Virus record (IMG/VR): IMGVR_UViG_3300021425_000071
Coordinates: 1 to 41,033 of that record
DNA: 41,033 nucleotides
Reading direction: 5' to 3' (one strand)
Origin: a virus
The notes below the pieces were generated by a model. The model was not told the origin of the DNA and searched no databases. It saw only the letters and a list, made by a program, of their open reading frames with translations. This document shows positions 1 through 9,700 of this stretch, one piece after another; position 1 is the stretch's first letter, and each line of letters begins with the position of its first letter. A program made the translations under genes and the position numbers.

Positions 1-1997
1 TCGCCATCTGTGTAAGCTGCGAGACCTGCAATGTCACCATTTAATGGTACCCAGCGATATACGTCGTTGTACTTGTCGTACATGTACTTGTATCCGCCAT
101 CTAGAACACCGTATGAAGTTGATCGGCAAGCGTTTCTAAATTCAACTACGTCTGCAGCGATATCGCTAACGTTGTCAACCACATCTCCACGCTCTGGCGA
201 GATGAATACAACGCAATCTTTACGAGATTCAGCAATGTTATCTACAATGTAGTTGGGTAGTGTTTGACCGTGTGCACCGCCACGAGCCTTACCTGCCATG
301 ACTAGTGAGATATCAACATCTTCGGCTGACTTAAATACGTCGTATGCGCGAAGGATATCACCGAGAGGAGCTGAAGTTTCAGTACCGTTATCTCGGCCAC
401 TAGCGAATGACAATGTTGAAGGATCATTGTTGGTTGAAGATGCAACGCTAATCGCAGGAGCAGAAGCTGCGCCAGTACGATCATTCGCCCACCAGACATA
501 CTGAGATCGGCTGTTGATCGCATCTTTATAGTAAAGAGATGAACCTTGCTCGTCTTTTGCGTCTGTTGCACGAGATAGTGAGTTGAATACTTCAAGTACA
601 GTGCCGGGGACACCTGAAATCAATCCATCTTCATCGAGAACAACTACGTGAACCTGATCTTTACCAGTTCCGCCTTTCTCTGCAACATACTCTGAAGTGC
701 CGGGCGCTCCATCTACAAGATCCCAATGTTGCCATAGTCGTGTGAATGTAGCATTTGCACCTGCAGTTGATGCAATTGAAACGTCTTCAGTAGTAGTCAA
801 TGGCGTAGTAAATGTAAGTACACCTGATGAAGTGTTTGAAGTAGTATCGATACCTGAGATTTCGAGGTACTGTTCGCCGATTGTAGTATTACCAACCAGA
901 ATCTTATCGCCTACTGCCAATTGAGCAGTTACATCAGTGATAAGTGAATCAGCGCCGTCAGTAGTAATAGTACCATTTGATGCACCAATTTCAATCGCCA
1001 GTACAGTTGCAGCACCTTGAGCGACAGTTACGGTGGATGAGAAAGCATTCGCTGAATCGCAAACTGAAATCTGTAAGCTGTTTCCAAGAGAACCGGGATA
1101 CTTAGCAATCCACTCTACACTATCATCGAATGAAGCAAGAGCACCGTCGTAGGTGTCTTCGTTCTTAACGATGTTAGATGCAAGTGAAGCAGCTCGAACG
1201 CTTGAGTTAGCAACAGCGTTGAATGAATAGTCGGCATCGTGGAATTCGAGAATTGTTGAACCAGTTCCACCGGAGAAAGTCTCGCCGGTCATAGTGATTC
1301 GTGTTGAACCGGAGCGTGTTAGCGTCATTGTGCCGCTACCAGTATCACCGAATACAACAATATCACCTGTAGAACCTTGTGAAGTAGTTAACTGGAAGTC
1401 ACCAGCGTTTACGTTAATGACGTAAAGTTCAGCTGATGGGCCAGTTCCGCCACCAAGTACAGTAGGTAATGCGTTATCTGATGTAGCAGTGACTTTCTCG
1501 CCTTCGCGAAGAACAGTCAAAGTTTGATCAATCTTATTACCAACTGTGTCGATATTGGTTTGAGTAATAGCTTCGACTTGATCTGAAGCATCAACAGTGA
1601 CAACAGCTTCAGCAACGTCAGAGCCACGAGCAGCAACTACATCGCCAGTCGAAACACCTGTTGAATCGCTATCTGCAACTACAAAGTAGTCAGCACCGTC
1701 GACAGTAAATACTGAAAGACGAATATCAGAACCGAATGAGTGATGAGCTCGTGAAATATACAAGCTGTTACTGTAAGACAAAAAGCTAGCGGCTGTCATG
1801 AATGTTTCAAAATTACCAGCATTTGGCTTGCCAAACTGCGCTACCATGTCGTCTTCGCCTGTAACTAGTACGGGCTTATCTACCGGACCCCACTGAAATA
1901 CGCCCGCAATGGCGCCATCAGTTGTAGCCACGGCAGGGATTACAGTCGTCAAATCGATTTCTGTAGTATTAACGCCTGGGCTTAATTGAAAAGGCAT
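1..1997 (-). CDS. 18: Tail sheath protein, gp18-like (C-terminus beyond window)
   Basis: This is the contractile tail sheath subunit, which polymerises round the tail tube and contracts to drive DNA injection. The frame is open from the ATG at 1997 to the window edge, giving 665 visible residues and no stop. The N-terminus (SPGVNTTEIDLT, then GVFQWGPVDKP) and the later segment YKYMYDKYNDVYRWVPL followed by DIAGLAAYTDG match T4 gp18 landmarks closely. In T4 the latter segment lies near residue 480 of 659. Here it ends at 665, so the variable middle is about 180 residues longer, and I expect roughly another 175 residues outside the window. The middle is rich in Thr, Ser, Gly and Val, as expected of surface beta domains. 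The start has a good ribosome site (AGGGAGA, about 7 bases before ATG) and a TATAAATA late-promoter box 48 bases upstream. It follows the terminase genes, as in T4. Confidence 0.95.
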   Translation of the reverse strand, partial: MPFQLSPGVNTTEIDLTTVIPAVATTDGAIAGVFQWGPVDKPVLVTGEDDMVAQFGKPNAGNFETFMTAASFLSYSNSLYISRAHHSFGSDIRLSVFTVDGADYFVVADSDSTGVSTGDVVAARGSDVAEAVVTVDASDQVEAITQTNIDTVGNKIDQTLTVLREGEKVTATSDNALPTVLGGGTGPSAELYVINVNAGDFQLTTSQGSTGDIVVFGDTGSGTMTLTRSGSTRITMTGETFSGGTGSTILEFHDADYSFNAVANSSVRAASLASNIVKNEDTYDGALASFDDSVEWIAKYPGSLGNSLQISVCDSANAFSSTVTVAQGAATVLAIEIGASNGTITTDGADSLITDVTAQLAVGDKILVGNTTIGEQYLEISGIDTTSNTSSGVLTFTTPLTTTEDVSIASTAGANATFTRLWQHWDLVDGAPGTSEYVAEKGGTGKDQVHVVVLDEDGLISGVPGTVLEVFNSLSRATDAKDEQGSSLYYKDAINSRSQYVWWANDRTGAASAPAISVASSTNNDPSTLSFASGRDNGTETSAPLGDILRAYDVFKSAEDVDISLVMAGKARGGAHGQTLPNYIVDNIAESRKDCVVFISPERGDVVDNVSDIAADVVEFRNACRSTSYGVLDGGYKYMYDKYNDVYRWVPLNGDIAGLAAYTDG

Positions 1998-2045
1998 ATT
2001 TGTTTCTCCCTGTAAAAATTTTAAATATAATCTAGATCGTACATT

Positions 2046-2053
2046 TATTTATA
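2046..2053 (-). promoter_or_regulatory. T4-type late promoter box (TATAAATA) for gp18
   Basis: An exact TATAAATA on the minus strand sits in the 73-base gap between the terminase stop and the gp18 start, 48 bases before the ATG. T4 late promoters consist of this single box, recognised by gp55-type sigma with gp33/gp45. The position allows a leader of about 40 bases containing the AGGGAGA ribosome site. I see nothing else convincing in this gap and no clear terminator hairpin. Confidence 0.8.
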
Positions 2054-2070
2054 ACAAACAACATTTCTAA

Positions 2071-3723
2071 TTAGCGCAGCCAACCCCAGTCGTCGTCGCC
2101 TTTCACAGTCACAGGCACCTTATCTTCGTAGTTTTCATGCCCGGAATCTATCAAACCGAAGGGCGTCAATTCACTAAAAACTTTCTCTTCGTTCATTTCC
2201 TTCAGATTTATGACCGTATTTATATCAGTCAATTCTTTGAAGTATCTTTGATTTGTGAGCCATCCAAAGAGTACTAAACACATTGTTAAATCATCATGAT
2301 TGCCGGGTTCGGCCTCATATGATGTGCCTTTCGCACTAAAGGTAGATAGCTCTTTAATCGTTTCGAAGTCATTTACTATAAGCTGATTTTGTTCGATTAA
2401 CAGTTTTAGCATTGAACAGCCTAAAGCCTTCACAGGTTTAGTCGTCCTTATACCTTTATCTGCCCTTCCATTAAAACCAGCAACACCAGATATTAATCTT
2501 TTACCTTCTCGGCCGTTATTTTCCGTTAATAGCATGTTCTCATATTCATATTCTTCAAATAATATACCTGCTACTTGATCACCAATATCATTAATTTCTA
2601 CCATAACTGAAGCTTGATTATAAAACATAGCTGCTCTATGAACAGCTGCAGTATAATCAACCGGTGTTATCATATTATTTCTGTACGTACAAACTTGTCT
2701 ATACGGCATTTTAGTGGTATCGATTACTTGAAATGCTGAATAGTCAAGTCCTTTGCCGCGACTAACATCGACGGTTATGACGTACTTTTTTTCTGCTTCA
2801 GGTTCTTCGTATATCGTGACTCCGCCAATCGTTCTTAGTGGATCATGATATACCAATTCTTTGAGTTTCCAACCAGCGATTAATGTACCACTACTCCCTA
2901 AGAATTCACACTCCATCTCCTGTGCAAACTTTTCTGAGTCGAAATCCATCGATGCTAGTGTTTCTTGTCTCCATTTTTCATCTCTGCCGGGCACATCATT
3001 CCACATAACCTGAACAAACTGATATCCATTTTTACCAGACTTTGCGCCTTCACATGTTTTGTAAAAATGATTTAGACCGTTAGGTGTTGATGTGAGAAGA
3101 ATTTTTGTTGTTTTACCAGATGATATCGTTGGATATACCGCTGCGAAGAATTCATCCCATCCTTCAACGAACGCGGTCTCATCGATGTATAGAAAGGATA
3201 CAGACTTACCACGAATAGCCGATGATGATGTGGCTGCCGCTATAATCTTCGATCCATTTTCAAATTCTACTGAACCTTTGTTCCATTCGATGACACCTTG
3301 CTGTAGCCATTTTGGTAAGGCTTCATATGCTGTTTTGATTCTGTCAAGAATTTCTCTTGCTGAGTCTCCTTTATTAGCAAGAAGAGCAACAAGCTTGTGG
3401 TCATTAAAGAGTATATAGTGGAGGATAAGGCATACAGCAGTAGTAGTCTTACCCGCCTGACGTGAGGTGACAACACATGTTCTCCTATTTTTAGTTGTTT
3501 TCCTGATAATATCTTTTTGATATTTGTACAACTTGATAGGAATAAGACCATGATCAACGTGTACAATCTGAATATATTGTTGAGAGAAGTAGATAGGATC
3601 TTTTGAACACTTGACAAATTCTTGAACCATTTCTTCGGTCCATTCAATGTCAACGCCTTTTCTTTTTAGATTAGCATTACCGAGATATGCTCGGTAATCC
3701 TTGATATCTGTAATATCACTCAT
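2071..3723 (-). CDS. 17: Terminase large subunit (packaging ATPase/nuclease), gp17-like
   Basis: This is the motor subunit that cuts concatemeric DNA and pumps it into the prohead. At 550 residues it is somewhat shorter than T4 gp17 (610). The N-terminal ATPase shows a Walker A motif SRQAGKTT at residues 87-94 and a Walker B/catalytic segment FLYIDETAF at 177-185, with Asp181-Glu182. A coupling-type motif TSTPNG lies near 211-216. The C-terminal RNase H-like nuclease has ITVDVSRGKGLDYS with Asp319, a second acidic segment MVEINDIGD around 374-382, and GNHDDL with Asp477/478, giving the expected acidic triad. It starts by ATGAGTGA overlap with the stop of the small subunit, implying translational coupling. 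It is followed by gp18 after a late promoter. Confidence 0.97.
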   Translation of the reverse strand: MSDITDIKDYRAYLGNANLKRKGVDIEWTEEMVQEFVKCSKDPIYFSQQYIQIVHVDHGLIPIKLYKYQKDIIRKTTKNRRTCVVTSRQAGKTTTAVCLILHYILFNDHKLVALLANKGDSAREILDRIKTAYEALPKWLQQGVIEWNKGSVEFENGSKIIAAATSSSAIRGKSVSFLYIDETAFVEGWDEFFAAVYPTISSGKTTKILLTSTPNGLNHFYKTCEGAKSGKNGYQFVQVMWNDVPGRDEKWRQETLASMDFDSEKFAQEMECEFLGSSGTLIAGWKLKELVYHDPLRTIGGVTIYEEPEAEKKYVITVDVSRGKGLDYSAFQVIDTTKMPYRQVCTYRNNMITPVDYTAAVHRAAMFYNQASVMVEINDIGDQVAGILFEEYEYENMLLTENNGREGKRLISGVAGFNGRADKGIRTTKPVKALGCSMLKLLIEQNQLIVNDFETIKELSTFSAKGTSYEAEPGNHDDLTMCLVLFGWLTNQRYFKELTDINTVINLKEMNEEKVFSELTPFGLIDSGHENYEDKVPVTVKGDDDWGWLR

Positions 3724-4141
3724 CGTCGTCTTTATTCAACAATTTTAGTAGATCGCTTGTACTTCCAACATATAAGTTGTTGTTTACGGTGTTTTCAGTA
3801 GGAGTTTCGCCTGTAATCTTCTGCTTCTTAGCATGCATTTCAAGCAAATCTTTATTGATGTCACCCATTGTCTTCAGCATATTTGCTAATACTTCATATG
3901 CTCGAGGGTGTTGTGATTGATCTGCGACGGCCAATAATTCGTCAATGGCGCTATGACCTTTTTCTATAAGATCATAAAAATTCTGCCTGATATACTTGGT
4001 ATCGTTTTCGAATTCTTTATCTGATTCTAAACTTGGTCTATAAGTTGTAGGTAATGGCGCGTCTTCTTTTTGGACGATTTCAGTACCATTCATATTTAAA
4101 ACGTCATTCAATATATCATGCTTCATGTCATCTTTACTCAT
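3716..4141 (-). CDS. 16: Terminase small subunit, gp16-like
   Basis: This is the DNA-recognition and regulatory subunit of the packaging terminase, acting with the large subunit encoded just downstream. The 141 residues compare with 164 in T4. The diagnostic segment is HPRAYEVLANMLKTM followed by NKDLLEMHAKKQKIT (roughly residues 78-108), which parallels the T4 gp16 helices (PRHMEVFATLM and NREILKLHK). The N-terminus is acidic and probably flexible, and the C-terminus ends in an acidic run (DDDE). The central helices would form the oligomerisation coiled coil. The start overlaps the gp15 stop by 8 bases and its own stop overlaps the gp17 start by 8 bases, so gp15, gp16 and gp17 look translationally coupled. 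Confidence 0.93.
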   Translation of the reverse strand: MSKDDMKHDILNDVLNMNGTEIVQKEDAPLPTTYRPSLESDKEFENDTKYIRQNFYDLIEKGHSAIDELLAVADQSQHPRAYEVLANMLKTMGDINKDLLEMHAKKQKITGETPTENTVNNNLYVGSTSDLLKLLNKDDDE

Positions 4142-5231
4142 ATTCTTGTCGCTGCGTAAACGATATTATACCGTAATTGTCATCTACTGATATTGTATTA
4201 GCAGCTACACTTACAATATCTGGCGCCGAAATTGTAACGACAGGCGTTTGGGTATAGTTAGTGCCTACCTCAACCATCTCGATGCTAGCAATGGTGCCAT
4301 TTTCTGCCACATTTACCGTTGCCGTAGCATTTATTAATGGAGCGCCGCCTTCGGTAATTGTAACAGTTGCGGTCGAATAGCCAGCGCCAGAATTAATAAT
4401 GGTTATGTCAGAAACCGTGCCTTCATTTACTGTTGCGATAGCAGTTGCCTGTACTGGATTTTCAGTAACTGGATTGCCTTCGCTATCGAGTCCTACAGTA
4501 TTTATGTATCGTTCAACAGCTGATTCTGGTGGCAATTCTACGGCATCGATTGCATCTTCATATAGTGATGCATCAAACACTTGAGTATTGGCCAGCTTGA
4601 TGATTTCTTTCTTATATACAGGACCAAAGAAAAATCCTTTCATTGTAAAATCAAGTGTCCATATAAGGGCACGGCGCTCTTCGAATGATCCTTCATATAC
4701 GTCATCTTGTGATGATCCAGTTAAAACAACAGGCACATCGAGCGTGACATCCGGATCGTCAATCAATTGAACTGTAGATGTCCACTCTGGCGTAAAGTAT
4801 GGTAATATTTGCTCGATGATTCTTGTACCATCTGTTGTATTTTTAACAAAGATAGAAAGACTGAATGAGATATCATACGGTACAGGATTGTACATGTAAT
4901 CATTTTTGTCTGAATCAGTAGCGTTTGCTGTCTTAACAAAATGTTTACGAGTTGGTAATTTTCTTTCTGGTGCATAATTAAATCCTGTTATCTCAAATCC
5001 CATTCGAGGTAATACAACAGAAAATGGTTGCTGTAATGGATCGCGTTGACTTTCTATGCCCTCGATTCTTGCTAAAAACTTTTCGCGAGGACCATAAGCT
5101 AACGGTACCTTTATAGACTGTTTCACATTTCCATCTTCATCTTCACGATTGATCCACACATCATTGAAGAGTGTGCCAAATAAAATGACATATCTACGAA
5201 GTGTGTCGTGATAAAAAGTACGTCCGAACAT
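4134..5231 (-). CDS. 15: Tail terminator / sheath stabilisation protein, gp15-like, with C-terminal extension
   Basis: gp15 caps the completed tail tube and sheath and forms the interface with the neck. The first 220 or so residues match T4 gp15: MFGRTFYHDTLRRYVILFG at the N-terminus, VPLAYGPREKFLARI near 42-56, and IIEQILPYFTPEW near 138-150. T4 gp15 is 272 residues and this protein is 365. The extra part (about 255-340) holds two related beta-type repeats of about 40 residues: TVSDITIINSGAGYSTATV at 272-290 and TIASIEMVEVGTNYTQTPVV at 313-332. Such GxGYxxxPxVxI repeats are common in phage tail proteins. The start shares one base with the gp14 stop (TAATG). The core call is secure and the role of the extension is unknown. 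Confidence 0.93.
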   Translation of the reverse strand: MFGRTFYHDTLRRYVILFGTLFNDVWINREDEDGNVKQSIKVPLAYGPREKFLARIEGIESQRDPLQQPFSVVLPRMGFEITGFNYAPERKLPTRKHFVKTANATDSDKNDYMYNPVPYDISFSLSIFVKNTTDGTRIIEQILPYFTPEWTSTVQLIDDPDVTLDVPVVLTGSSQDDVYEGSFEERRALIWTLDFTMKGFFFGPVYKKEIIKLANTQVFDASLYEDAIDAVELPPESAVERYINTVGLDSEGNPVTENPVQATAIATVNEGTVSDITIINSGAGYSTATVTITEGGAPLINATATVNVAENGTIASIEMVEVGTNYTQTPVVTISAPDIVSVAANTISVDDNYGIISFTQRQEYE

Positions 5232-5962
5232 TAATATCTACCTTGTTCACTGAATGGATCTCTTTCAGTAAAGTCCACAAATGAATCTGCATCCAACTGA
5301 AATTCTGAGTTTGTTGAGAATGGATCATCCGGATTCCAATCGCTATCTACACCTTCTGGTCTGCCAGTTGCCTCATTTATAATGACATTATTATTTGCAT
5401 CTCGCATCAAGCCATCGGCTTCAGTCGCAGCCAATGTATATTCGACTTCGAGATTATCGATCTGCGGTACACCGGTGTTTAGATCTTCGCTGCTATATTC
5501 GAACAATTCACATCTTAGATCATACATCTGCAATGATCCCATCTGATAAAAGACAGGCTCATGCTCTACAAACTTGATCACATAGACTTTGTTAGTAAGA
5601 GGCATGAATATGAGGTCGCCTTCAAGAGGACGTTCACTATTTTCTACATCTCCAATCGTTTCTTGATATACTTTTCTTGCTATGGTGAATGTGATCTCGT
5701 CTCGAATCTGAATATTGAATTTAGAAAGGAAATCTCCTTCTCCTTCAAAACCTTCTACATTCTTTATATACATTTCTACCTGATACGAATCATTATATTG
5801 AGACAGCGTATCTTCATGAAGTATATCATCTTTTGACACAACAGTACGTGGACAATACCATATATCATGACCGTATATGCGTATTGACTCGATGACCAGA
5901 TCTTCTATAAGATTCTGTTCAGCCGTGTTTGTAAAATTATTGAAATATATATTCGTTGCCAC
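5231..5962 (-). CDS. 14: Neck protein, gp14-like (GTG start preferred)
   Basis: gp14 is a neck (head completion) protein that with gp13 forms the connector between head and tail. The 243-residue product from the GTG at 5962 begins MATNIYFNNFTNTAEQNLIE, as marine T4-like gp14 proteins typically do, followed by IESIRIYGHDIWYCPRT. It continues with YIKNVEGFEGEGDFLSKF and IRDEITFTIARK, all characteristic of this family. An upstream TTG at 5971 is in frame, but it sits one base from the AGGA ribosome site, whereas the GTG is ten bases from it, so the GTG is the better start. The stop overlaps the gp15 start by one base. A 48-base gap to gp13 holds no obvious promoter. Confidence 0.92.
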   Translation of the reverse strand: MATNIYFNNFTNTAEQNLIEDLVIESIRIYGHDIWYCPRTVVSKDDILHEDTLSQYNDSYQVEMYIKNVEGFEGEGDFLSKFNIQIRDEITFTIARKVYQETIGDVENSERPLEGDLIFMPLTNKVYVIKFVEHEPVFYQMGSLQMYDLRCELFEYSSEDLNTGVPQIDNLEVEYTLAATEADGLMRDANNNVIINEATGRPEGVDSDWNPDDPFSTNSEFQLDADSFVDFTERDPFSEQGRY

Positions 5963-6010
5963 TGTGTACAAATCCTGTGTTATGTCTTATAATGCCATTG
6001 TGGCCAACAA

Positions 6011-6757
6011 CTATCCGATCATATCCATAACCGGTAAGCTGTAATTAGTAACCATCTCTTCTTCTAATTTACTAATCTCAGCTTGAGCTTCGTCATATAT
6101 CTGTCTACCATTAAATGTTACTCCGCCGGGAAGTTGCAGACCTTCAAACTTAGTAAGGTTTGTTCCCCATTGTCTTTTAATCAATTGCGAAGTGTAATAT
6201 TGTAGCCATCTATCTGCCCACACATCTGTAAATGCATCCGGATTCACGACTTCATATGCTTCGAGAACAATGAAATTTCCATTAGGTGGAAGATCGCCGG
6301 TAGTTTCATCGAAGTGTACACGATTCCTGTGACGATTGAATCTAATCTGTGGACGCCCTACTAACAACTCAGAGACAAGGGCAAGATGTTCCATTGTCAT
6401 ATAGTAATCTACTAAAGCCACATTCGTTAGCGTATACAGATCATTCAGTGCGATCTGGTATCGAATGTTAAAGATGTCGCCAGATGATGTGTTAGGATCA
6501 CCGATAGGAAAAGCTCGAACAACACCAATGATGTTATCAGGCAAGTCAAAATACTTTTGCTCGCGAATGGTGTCGTTCATCTCAATTTTGTAATATGTTT
6601 TATCTGTTCCATCAAAATGGTAATCATAATAAAAACGTAAAGCTTGATCTATTCTATCTTCAGCTTGCAGATCATCAACATTTATTTCGATTACTGGCTT
6701 ACCGAGAGAACGAAGACAATACTCCTTAAATTCTTCTCGAGATGTTGGTACAGCCAT
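6011..6757 (-). CDS. 13: Neck protein, gp13-like
   Basis: gp13 is the partner neck protein that seals the packaged head before tail joining. The 248 residues are shorter than T4 gp13 (309), as is usual in marine relatives. Recognisable segments are SREEFKEYCLRSLGKPVIEI at the N-terminus with NVDDLQAEDRIDQALRFYYD immediately after, and WADRWLQYYTSQLIKRQWG with LPGGVTFNGRQIYDEA in the C-terminal third. The start has a good ribosome site (GAGGAT, about 7 bases before the ATG). It is preceded by a TATAAATA-like box, so gp13 may head the gp13-gp17 transcription unit. Confidence 0.93.
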   Translation of the reverse strand: MAVPTSREEFKEYCLRSLGKPVIEINVDDLQAEDRIDQALRFYYDYHFDGTDKTYYKIEMNDTIREQKYFDLPDNIIGVVRAFPIGDPNTSSGDIFNIRYQIALNDLYTLTNVALVDYYMTMEHLALVSELLVGRPQIRFNRHRNRVHFDETTGDLPPNGNFIVLEAYEVVNPDAFTDVWADRWLQYYTSQLIKRQWGTNLTKFEGLQLPGGVTFNGRQIYDEAQAEISKLEEEMVTNYSLPVMDMIG

Positions 6758-6785
6758 GGGATATCCTCGTAACGTTTTATTATTT

Positions 6786-6793
6786 TATTTATG
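6786..6793 (-). promoter_or_regulatory. Probable late promoter box (CATAAATA, one mismatch) for gp13
   Basis: Minus-strand CATAAATA differs at the first base from the T4 late box TATAAATA. It lies in the 36-base gap between the repeat protein stop and the gp13 start, 28 bases before the ATG. Position and direction fit a promoter for the gp13-gp17 unit. The mismatch makes it less certain than the exact boxes. Confidence 0.5.
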
Positions 6794-9700
6794 CTATGCT
6801 ACTTTCGACGATATGATTAATTCTGATTCCATTGTCGAATTAACGGTTTTTATTGCTTCGGCATCTTTAATTATGATGCCCGGTCCATCTTCTATTACAA
6901 TACTTATTGTTTCGACTTGATCGACGTTCTTGATTGTAATGACTTGATTTACTTTTAATATAGAACCAACACCAACAACAGTAGATGGTCCTGATACTAC
7001 AGATTCATTGGTGCCAGTATCTGCGTCTGAAAGTAAAGTCGAATTGCTCGATACTAAGAAGCCTTCACCTACGATATCACGGGCGACTTTAGATCTAAAG
7101 ATACTGATACCGGATACAAGCGAACCTGTACCTTTTCTCTCGACAATACCATTTGGATAGATTGCACTATTACCAGAGACAAGCGCACCAGATATAACCT
7201 TGACCGTTTTGCTACCTGAACCTGCAAGACTGCTCGAAGCTTGAAGATTAGTGGTAACCTCGATCGTTCTTACACCAGAACCTGATAATGTGTTTGTTTT
7301 CTGTGGTAAGTTAGTGGTTGCAGTTAATCCTCTGTTCGCGGTACCAGATACCGATGTCTCAATTTGTGGTACACCAGAGATTAACTTGACTTCGCGTTCA
7401 ACAGGAGCAGGTGATTGTACAACCGAATCGTTTCGAGGTAATTCTGTTGACGTCGATCTGATTTCTCTAAGTGCAGTACCAGCAACAGATGAATTTGATA
7501 TTGTAATATCGATTGGATCAACAATAACAGTACGCAAGCCAGAAGCATTTAATGTAGATTCGAGTTCAGGTAGATGGCCCGGACCTGCAATAAATCTAAA
7601 TCCTGAACCAGATACTGATGCCGTGGTAGTAAACGTTGCTGATATGTTGAAGTTTTTAGCACCTTCACCACTTACTGACGCAAACGTTGGAGATATACCT
7701 GATACTAATTTGACTTCGCGCTCACCAACGGCTGGCGATACGACTGAAGATGGAGCAGCTTGTACATTAAATACTATCGCTGTCGGTCCTTTCGCGCCCG
7801 AACCAGAAACTTCTGATGCATCAAGTACGAGATCTGCACTTACAGATACAATAATTCGATCAGCATCATTATCAATCGACGATTCACCAATTACTGAACC
7901 TGAACCAGATATTGATCTTAAGCCTTGACCATCTAATGTAGCTACAGGTTGTGATAGCGATATGAACTTAACTTCGCGTATACCAGAACCTGAAGCTTGA
8001 GATATACCTGCAATAAGATCTGCAGACTCCGCTGTCTTTTCAGCTTCACCGACTCCAGATATGCTACTATTATTTTGTGGTAATGTTGTAAATTCGCTGA
8101 CAATTTGGCGAATAGCATCGCCAGTTAATTCGTTTCCGACTGCTGTAAATTGACCCGATCCAGTAATAGTTCTGAGACCTTGACCTGCAAACTCAGCTGA
8201 TGTTGGCGAGATACCTGATACAAGTGTAACTTCACGTTCACCATCAGTTGAAGACACACTACTATTATTTTGAGGCAGCACGCCTGTACCAGTAATATCT
8301 CTATCACCGATACCAGCTAGCGATGCAGTAGGTTGTGGAAGCGAGTCAAATCCGGTGATTATGCGTTCAACAGCACCATCTAATGTCGATGTGGTTTCAA
8401 GTGTATTTGTATCACTTATAATAGTTCTTAAACCAGCACCATCTACATTTGCTGCGGTTGGTGATATACCTGATACAACCTTGACCTCACGCTCAGCTGG
8501 TACAGGAGATTGTACGGATGAATTACCTGATACTATAGAACCAGTACCTAGCGGTCCGCGTGCACCATCACCAAGAAGCGATGAATTATTTTGTGGTAAG
8601 TTACCAGTCGATGTAATAATACGTTCGACCACGCCGTCTAGGTTGGCAGCTGCAACAACGCTACCAGTACCAACAGTTTGTCTTATACCTTCACCATCAA
8701 CTTGAGCGCTTGTTGGTGATATGCCAGATACGACGGTAATTTCTCTCTCGCCGTCAGTTGAAGTCAGGCTGCTATTATTTTGTGGTAATGCGCCACTACC
8801 TTCAATGACTCTTTCAGCGATACCGGCAATTGATGAGTTGGCAGATACTAATGTATTTGTACCTGTCGTAATTATTCTTTCAGCAATACCATCGATTGAT
8901 GTGGTTGTGATCAGTGATCCACTACCCGGTACAGTTCGAACACCATTACTTGATATAGAGCCTGTAGTTGTCAGTGAAATAGGATCACTGACAATCTCTC
9001 TGATACCATCACCGGAGATTGATGAGTTAGCAGAAACAACATTGCCAAATGCAGTCTTTCCTGCTTGTCCATTACCTAAGAGTGAAGACGTTTCAGATTC
9101 AACATTATTTGTGCCAGTAACAACTGTTCGTAAACCTTCACCGCTTATCGATACTTCAACTTGTGGCACACCGGAAATAAGCTTGACTTCGCGCTCAGCC
9201 GGTACTGGTGATTGTACTGATCCTGTTGTTGTGAGTGTAGCAGAACCAACTATGGTACGCGTACCGGTCGAAGAAACACTAGCTTCGGTTGTCAATGTTG
9301 GTGTAGAGACTATCGTTCGTAAACCAGTACCGACTGCAGAATCATCTGTAGCAGTAAGATTACCAGCGACAGTTATAGATCTTTCACCTACACTCGATAT
9401 GCTTGAATTAGCTGAATCTAGTGATCCGACTACAGTTACAGATCTCTCACCTTCGCTGAATATCGAGACGAATGTATTTAACGTCGCAGAACCTGTTACG
9501 ATTCTTTCACCGACGCTCGATATCGAGCTATTTGCTGCTTGAAGTGTAGAGAATGTTGAAGCTGGTCCTGCAAATGCCAGTCCGAAGACACTTGAAACAT
9601 CAGATTCTAAATTGCCCGAAGATGATACAATTTCTCGTTCACCTACACCAGATGTAGATGCAGTGGTAATAAGTGTTGAATCGCTGTCAATCAAGCGTGT

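Noticed and set aside
3092-3418. Plus-strand 108-codon frame within the terminase gene
   Set aside because: It is antisense to a clearly recognised and conserved gene, with no start signals.
5969-5971. TTG start for gp14 (three residues longer)
   Set aside because: It lies one base from the AGGA ribosome site, and family members begin at the GTG-equivalent position.
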